Source of the DNA: Methylotetracoccus oryzae
Lineage (GTDB): Bacteria; Pseudomonadota; Gammaproteobacteria; Methylococcales; Methylococcaceae
Assembly (NCBI RefSeq): GCF_006175985.1
Contig: NZ_SRSH01000022.1
Span: 19,551 to 83,550 of the forward strand
Direction: 5' to 3'
DNA length: 64,000 nt
Shown: positions 60,845-64,000 of the stretch, in pieces
Layout: each line of letters starts with the position of its first letter
Numbering within the stretch: position 1 is the first letter of the stretch
Position numbers and translations under genes: made by a program
The notes under the pieces: generated by a model
What the model saw: the letters and a program-made list of their open reading frames with translations, nothing else
Databases searched by the model: none
What the model was told of the DNA's origin: nothing

Positions 60845-63673
60845 ATGCAGCACAAACGAGGCAAGCGGGACCGCAGGCGTCGCCGCCGGGTGCGTGGCGA
60901 CAAAGGCGCGCTGCCGCAGACTTTTCTTGCCAGCGATAGCGGCTCCAGCGACAGGAGCTCCGATGTCGTGAGCTCCGGCCCTCCGGCCGACGGTCAAGAC
61001 GCCGACAGACCCTGGCATGCGCTGACCGTGGCGCAGACCTTCGCGAAACTCGATGTGGATCCGCAGGGCCTGTCTGCCGAGTTGGCGCAGGCGCGTCTCT
61101 CTACGCACGGCTTCAATGAATTCGTGGAGCAGCGGCGGGTGTCGGTGCTGCGGCTGTTACTGTCGCAGTTTGCGAATGTGCTGACGCTGATCCTGCTGCT
61201 CGCGATCGGTATTTCCGCCTTTCTCGGCCACGACACGGAAGCCGTCGTCATCGGTGTGATCGTGCTGTTCTCGGTGCTGCTAGGTTTCTTTCAGGAGTAC
61301 CGGGCCGAGCACGCGGTCGCCGCGCTGCGCGAGCTGACAGCCCCGACGGCTACCGTCATCCGCGACGGTACCGAGGCGGTGATCGCCGCCAGCCTGCTGG
61401 TGCCCGGTGACATGGTGCGGCTGGCGACCGGCAATCGGGTGCCGGCGGATCTCCGCCTTATCGAGACCCGCAGCCTGCAAACCGACGAAGCGGCGCTCAC
61501 CGGAGAGTCCACGCCGGTTGGCAAGCATCCCGAACGCGTTCTGGCCGAGGGCGCGGCCATCGGGGAGCGTTGTAATCTGGCGTTCTCCGGGACGTCGGTG
61601 ACCCACGGCAAGGGATTGGGTGTGGTGGTCGCGACCGGCATGGACACCGAGTTCGGCCAGGTCGTCCGCATGCTCGGGCAGGCCAAGGTCCGCAAGACGC
61701 CATTACAGCAGAATCTAGACCGGGTCGGCCGCCTGCTGGCCTTGTTCGCACTGGCCATCGTCGTGGTGATCTGCGCGCAGGGCGTGCTCCGGGGCGAGTC
61801 GCTGATCGAGATGCTGATCTTCGGTTTTGCGCTGGCCGTCGCCGTTGTGCCGGAAGCGCTGCCCGCGGTCGTGACCGTCTCACTGGCGATCGGTGCGCGC
61901 CGCATGGCAGCGCGTAATGCGCTGATTCGCCGCCTGCCCGCCGTCGAGACGCTCGGCTGCACTTCGGTGATCTGCTCGGACAAGACGGGCACGCTGACGC
62001 GCGACGAGATGACGGTGCGCAAAGTGGTGACCGCAGAGCGACAGGTCACGCTGTCGGGGACCGGCTACGAACCCTTCGGCCGCACTCTCTTCAAGGGCGA
62101 GAGCGTTGCGCCGAGCGTGCTCGAACACGCGGTGCTGCAGGCCGCGGCTTTGTGTTGCGATGCTGAACTGGTGACTTCCGCGTCGGGCCGTGCCGGGATC
62201 AAGGGCGATCCGACCGAAGGTGCGCTGGTGGTCGCGGCGGCGAAGATCGGTCTGAAAAAGAAGGAACTCGAGCGGCTCGCGCCGCGCCTCGATGAAATCC
62301 CTTTTTCTTCCGAAACCAAACGGATGACGACGCTGCACCGCGCTGGCGATAACGCGACCATCGCCTACTCGAAAGGGGCCGCCGAAGTGGTCCTGGCCGC
62401 GTGCACCCGGCAATTGACCAGCGACGGCGAACGGCCTCTCGACGAGGAGCAGCGGAGCCTGATCCTGGAGCAGGCCCACGAACTGGCCGACCAGGCCTTG
62501 CGCGTGCTGGCGGTAGCGCAAAAAACCGATACGACCATCGCCGATGCCGAACACGGGATGACCTTGCTCGGGCTGGTCGGGATGATCGATCCCCCCCGTT
62601 CGGAATCGGAGGCGGCGGTCGCGATGTGTGAGCAGGCCGGGATCAAGGTCGTCATGATCACCGGCGACCATCCTTCGACGGCGCGTGCCGTTGCCCGCGA
62701 GGTCGGCATCCTGAAACAGGGGCGTTTGGTGACCGGCCGCGAACTCGATGCGATGGACGATGCGGAGTTGCTGCACGCGGTGGGCGAGGCCGACGTTTAC
62801 GCGCGTGTCTCCCCAAAACACAAGTTGCGCGTGGTCGAGGCGCTGCAGCGGAACGGCCAGGTCGTGGCGATGACCGGCGACGGAGTCAACGACGCCCCGG
62901 CGCTGAAGCGCGCCGATATCGGGATCGCGATGGGCATCACGGGTACCGATGTCAGCCGCGAGGCGGCGGCCATGATCCTGACCGACGACAATTTCGCGTC
63001 CATCGTCGCGGCGGTCGAGGAAGGCCGCGGCATCTTCAACAACATTCGAAAGTACCTGATGTATCTGCTCGCGGCCAACATCGGGGAGATCGGGCTGGTG
63101 GCGTGCGCCGCACTGCTCGGTCTTCCGATGCCGCTCAGCGCCGTGCAGATTCTGTACGTCAATCTCGCGACCGACGGGCTGCCTGCGCTGGCCCTGGCGC
63201 TGGATCCGAATGACGCGGCGCTGATGACCCGCAAGCCGCGTGATCCGCTGGCCGGTATCTTCACGCGGCCGGTCGTCATGCTGATGCTCGCGGGCGGACT
63301 GTGGTCCATGGTCGTGAACCTGGGGCTGTTCTTCTGGGCCTTGCAGCAGCCCGAACATTCCACCGAAATGGCGATGACGATCGTTTTCGCGGCCCTGGTG
63401 CTGACCGAATTCTTCAAGGCCTTCAGTTACCGCTCCTACGATCGTTCGATCTTCAAGCGCACATTCACCAACACGTGGCTGAACATGGCGATCCTGTGGG
63501 AACTGGCACTGCTGCTGGCGCTGATTTATGTGACGCCCTTGCAGGTTTTGTTCGGCACCGGTTCGCTAACGGGCCTCCAGTGGGCCGTGATCGCAGCGGC
63601 GGCCTTCTCGATCGTGCCGGCGCTGGAAGTCGTCAAATGGTGGACTTTTCGCCGCGGCGCCCGGGGGCGTTGA
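60845..63673 (+). CDS. P2-type cation ATPase (Ca2+-type motifs)
   Basis: 942 aa from ATG 60845. A very basic N terminus (RKRDRRRRRR-like) and Ser/Asp-rich linker lead into a cation ATPase N domain (HALTVAQTFAKLDVDPQGLS). P-type motifs: TGES (219-222), PEALP in M4 (336-340), D379 in SDKTGTLTRDE and GDGVNDAPALKRADIGIAMG. Ligand-like M5 AANIGEIG and M6 NLATDGLPALALAL match Ca2+-ATPases of the SERCA/PMR1 type. So calcium or manganese export from the cytoplasm is likely. It differs from the first ATPase in lacking the HMA-like domain. About 107 bp after gatB, probably its own unit. Confidence 0.88.
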   Translation: MQHKRGKRDRRRRRRVRGDKGALPQTFLASDSGSSDRSSDVVSSGPPADGQDADRPWHALTVAQTFAKLDVDPQGLSAELAQARLSTHGFNEFVEQRRVSVLRLLLSQFANVLTLILLLAIGISAFLGHDTEAVVIGVIVLFSVLLGFFQEYRAEHAVAALRELTAPTATVIRDGTEAVIAASLLVPGDMVRLATGNRVPADLRLIETRSLQTDEAALTGESTPVGKHPERVLAEGAAIGERCNLAFSGTSVTHGKGLGVVVATGMDTEFGQVVRMLGQAKVRKTPLQQNLDRVGRLLALFALAIVVVICAQGVLRGESLIEMLIFGFALAVAVVPEALPAVVTVSLAIGARRMAARNALIRRLPAVETLGCTSVICSDKTGTLTRDEMTVRKVVTAERQVTLSGTGYEPFGRTLFKGESVAPSVLEHAVLQAAALCCDAELVTSASGRAGIKGDPTEGALVVAAAKIGLKKKELERLAPRLDEIPFSSETKRMTTLHRAGDNATIAYSKGAAEVVLAACTRQLTSDGERPLDEEQRSLILEQAHELADQALRVLAVAQKTDTTIADAEHGMTLLGLVGMIDPPRSESEAAVAMCEQAGIKVVMITGDHPSTARAVAREVGILKQGRLVTGRELDAMDDAELLHAVGEADVYARVSPKHKLRVVEALQRNGQVVAMTGDGVNDAPALKRADIGIAMGITGTDVSREAAAMILTDDNFASIVAAVEEGRGIFNNIRKYLMYLLAANIGEIGLVACAALLGLPMPLSAVQILYVNLATDGLPALALALDPNDAALMTRKPRDPLAGIFTRPVVMLMLAGGLWSMVVNLGLFFWALQQPEHSTEMAMTIVFAALVLTEFFKAFSYRSYDRSIFKRTFTNTWLNMAILWELALLLALIYVTPLQVLFGTGSLTGLQWAVIAAAAFSIVPALEVVKWWTFRRGARGR

Positions 63674-63740
63674 TCCGGTTTTCGACGTCAAGTCCCGAAA
63701 ACGCCGTCGCCCGGGGCGGGCCGCGCCAGCCCGCTTCGAA

Positions 63741-63875
63741 CGTAACGGTTCACGCCTCCCCCTCGCGGGAGCGGGCGGGGAGGTCGAGACTCGCCGTGAA
63801 TCCGTCCCTGGAGGCTCGACTGCGGGTTCCCTCCCGCAGACGGTCTCGCCCTCCCGGCTCGCTCCCACTACCCAG
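63741..63875 (+). repeat. 135-bp dispersed repeat, copy 2
   Basis: Inverse complement of copy 1 at 24645-24779 with about 94% identity. It starts CGTAACGGTTCACGCC 67 bp after the ATPase stop and ends CTCCCACTACCCAG. Internally CCTCCCC (63755-63761) can pair with GGGGAGG (63777-63783). Relative to the upstream gene it is oriented like copy 1 relative to pgk. Beyond the ends the two copies' flanks differ, which defines the boundaries. Confidence 0.85.
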
Positions 63876-63952
63876 GAGAGGCTGTCGTAAAAGGTGCCGA
63901 CCGGCTGTGGCGGGGTAAAATTGCTGAAGAGCAACGAGTCTGGAACGATGTG

Positions 63953-64000
63953 ATGGTGGCCAAGAGGATCAGACGGCGGGTCAGGGTACTGGATACGAGC
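63953..64000 (+). CDS. Possible start of a gene running off the window
   Basis: An ATG at 63953 opens a short Arg/Val-rich frame (MVAKRIRRRVRVLDTS) that reaches the window end. No good Shine-Dalgarno is visible (only GGA about 8 nt upstream), so this may be chance. Confidence 0.2.
   Translation, partial: MVAKRIRRRVRVLDTS

Larger units (their letters stand above)
63674..64000. other. 3' region after the second P-type ATPase
   Basis: It carries copy 2 of the 135-bp repeat (63741-63875). The rest of the sequence to the window edge contains GGCTGTCGTAAAAGG and possibly the start of a frame at 63953, listed separately. No other feature is recognised. Confidence 0.5.

Overview
The window is about 64 kb of GC-rich chromosome from a gammaproteobacterium, most likely a methylotroph or methanotroph of the Methylococcales type. 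The case rests on a complete mxaRSACKL methanol-dehydrogenase maturation block, the gammaproteobacterial order hslV-hslU-DUF971-ubiE-ubiJ-ubiB, the rpoZ-spoT-ridA-recG block, the mreBCD-mrdAB-dacA-dat-ybeD-lipB-lipA wall and lipoate block, and outer-membrane lipoprotein machinery (lnt). I saw no rRNA, tRNA, CRISPR array, prophage or intact insertion sequence. The genus is inferred from gene content, not proven.

Layout. 1-7.5 kb: the end of an unknown protein, a radical SAM/twitch protein with an inserted domain, a lipoprotein alpha/beta hydrolase, a pentameric ligand-gated channel homologue and a secreted trypsin-like protease. 7.6-14.2 kb (minus strand): a short membrane protein, mxaR-S-A-C-K-L, then trmB, mostly with overlapping stop and start codons. 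14.4-19.1 kb: a phosphopantetheinyl transferase, a Ca2+/H+ antiporter, a TPR protein, a 1.1-kb stretch with a decayed gene, and an NlpE-like protein. 19.3-24.4 kb: recG, ridA, spoT, rpoZ. 24.6-27.3 kb: one copy of a 135-bp repeat, pgk and two thiol peroxidase/thioredoxin-like proteins. 27.3-32.7 kb: ubiquinone synthesis and HslVU protease. 33.1-37.3 kb: a P2-type ATPase tightly coupled to an aberrant MetK. 37.4-41.2 kb: small envelope proteins and lnt. 41.5-44.4 kb: a four-gene, probably copper-related, periplasmic operon. 45.0-49.5 kb: a DUF4389 protein, a broken elyC-like gene, lipA, lipB, mgtE, ybeD. 49.5-57.2 kb: dat, dacA, rodA, mrdA, mreD, mreC, mreB. 57.3-63.7 kb: gatCAB and a second P2-type ATPase, followed by the second copy of the 135-bp repeat.

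How the genes fit together. Methanol dehydrogenase needs Ca2+ inserted in the periplasm, and the mxa block supplies that function. The same window carries a ChaA-type Ca2+/H+ antiporter, two P2 ATPases with calcium-type membrane motifs and an MgtE Mg2+ channel, so divalent-cation handling recurs. The mre/mrd genes build the elongasome, dacA and dat act on D-alanine, and lipA/lipB lipoylate dehydrogenases. gatCAB supplies Gln-tRNA and/or Asn-tRNA.

Most notable: the mxa maturation block lacks mxaFJGI beside it; mreC appears to start at AUC; the MetK paralogue has lost the canonical GAGDQG loop; the 135-bp repeat sits just 3' of two unrelated genes in the same orientation; the copper-type operon includes a CopC whose ligand histidine is not N-terminal; and the radical SAM protein is split by an extra domain.
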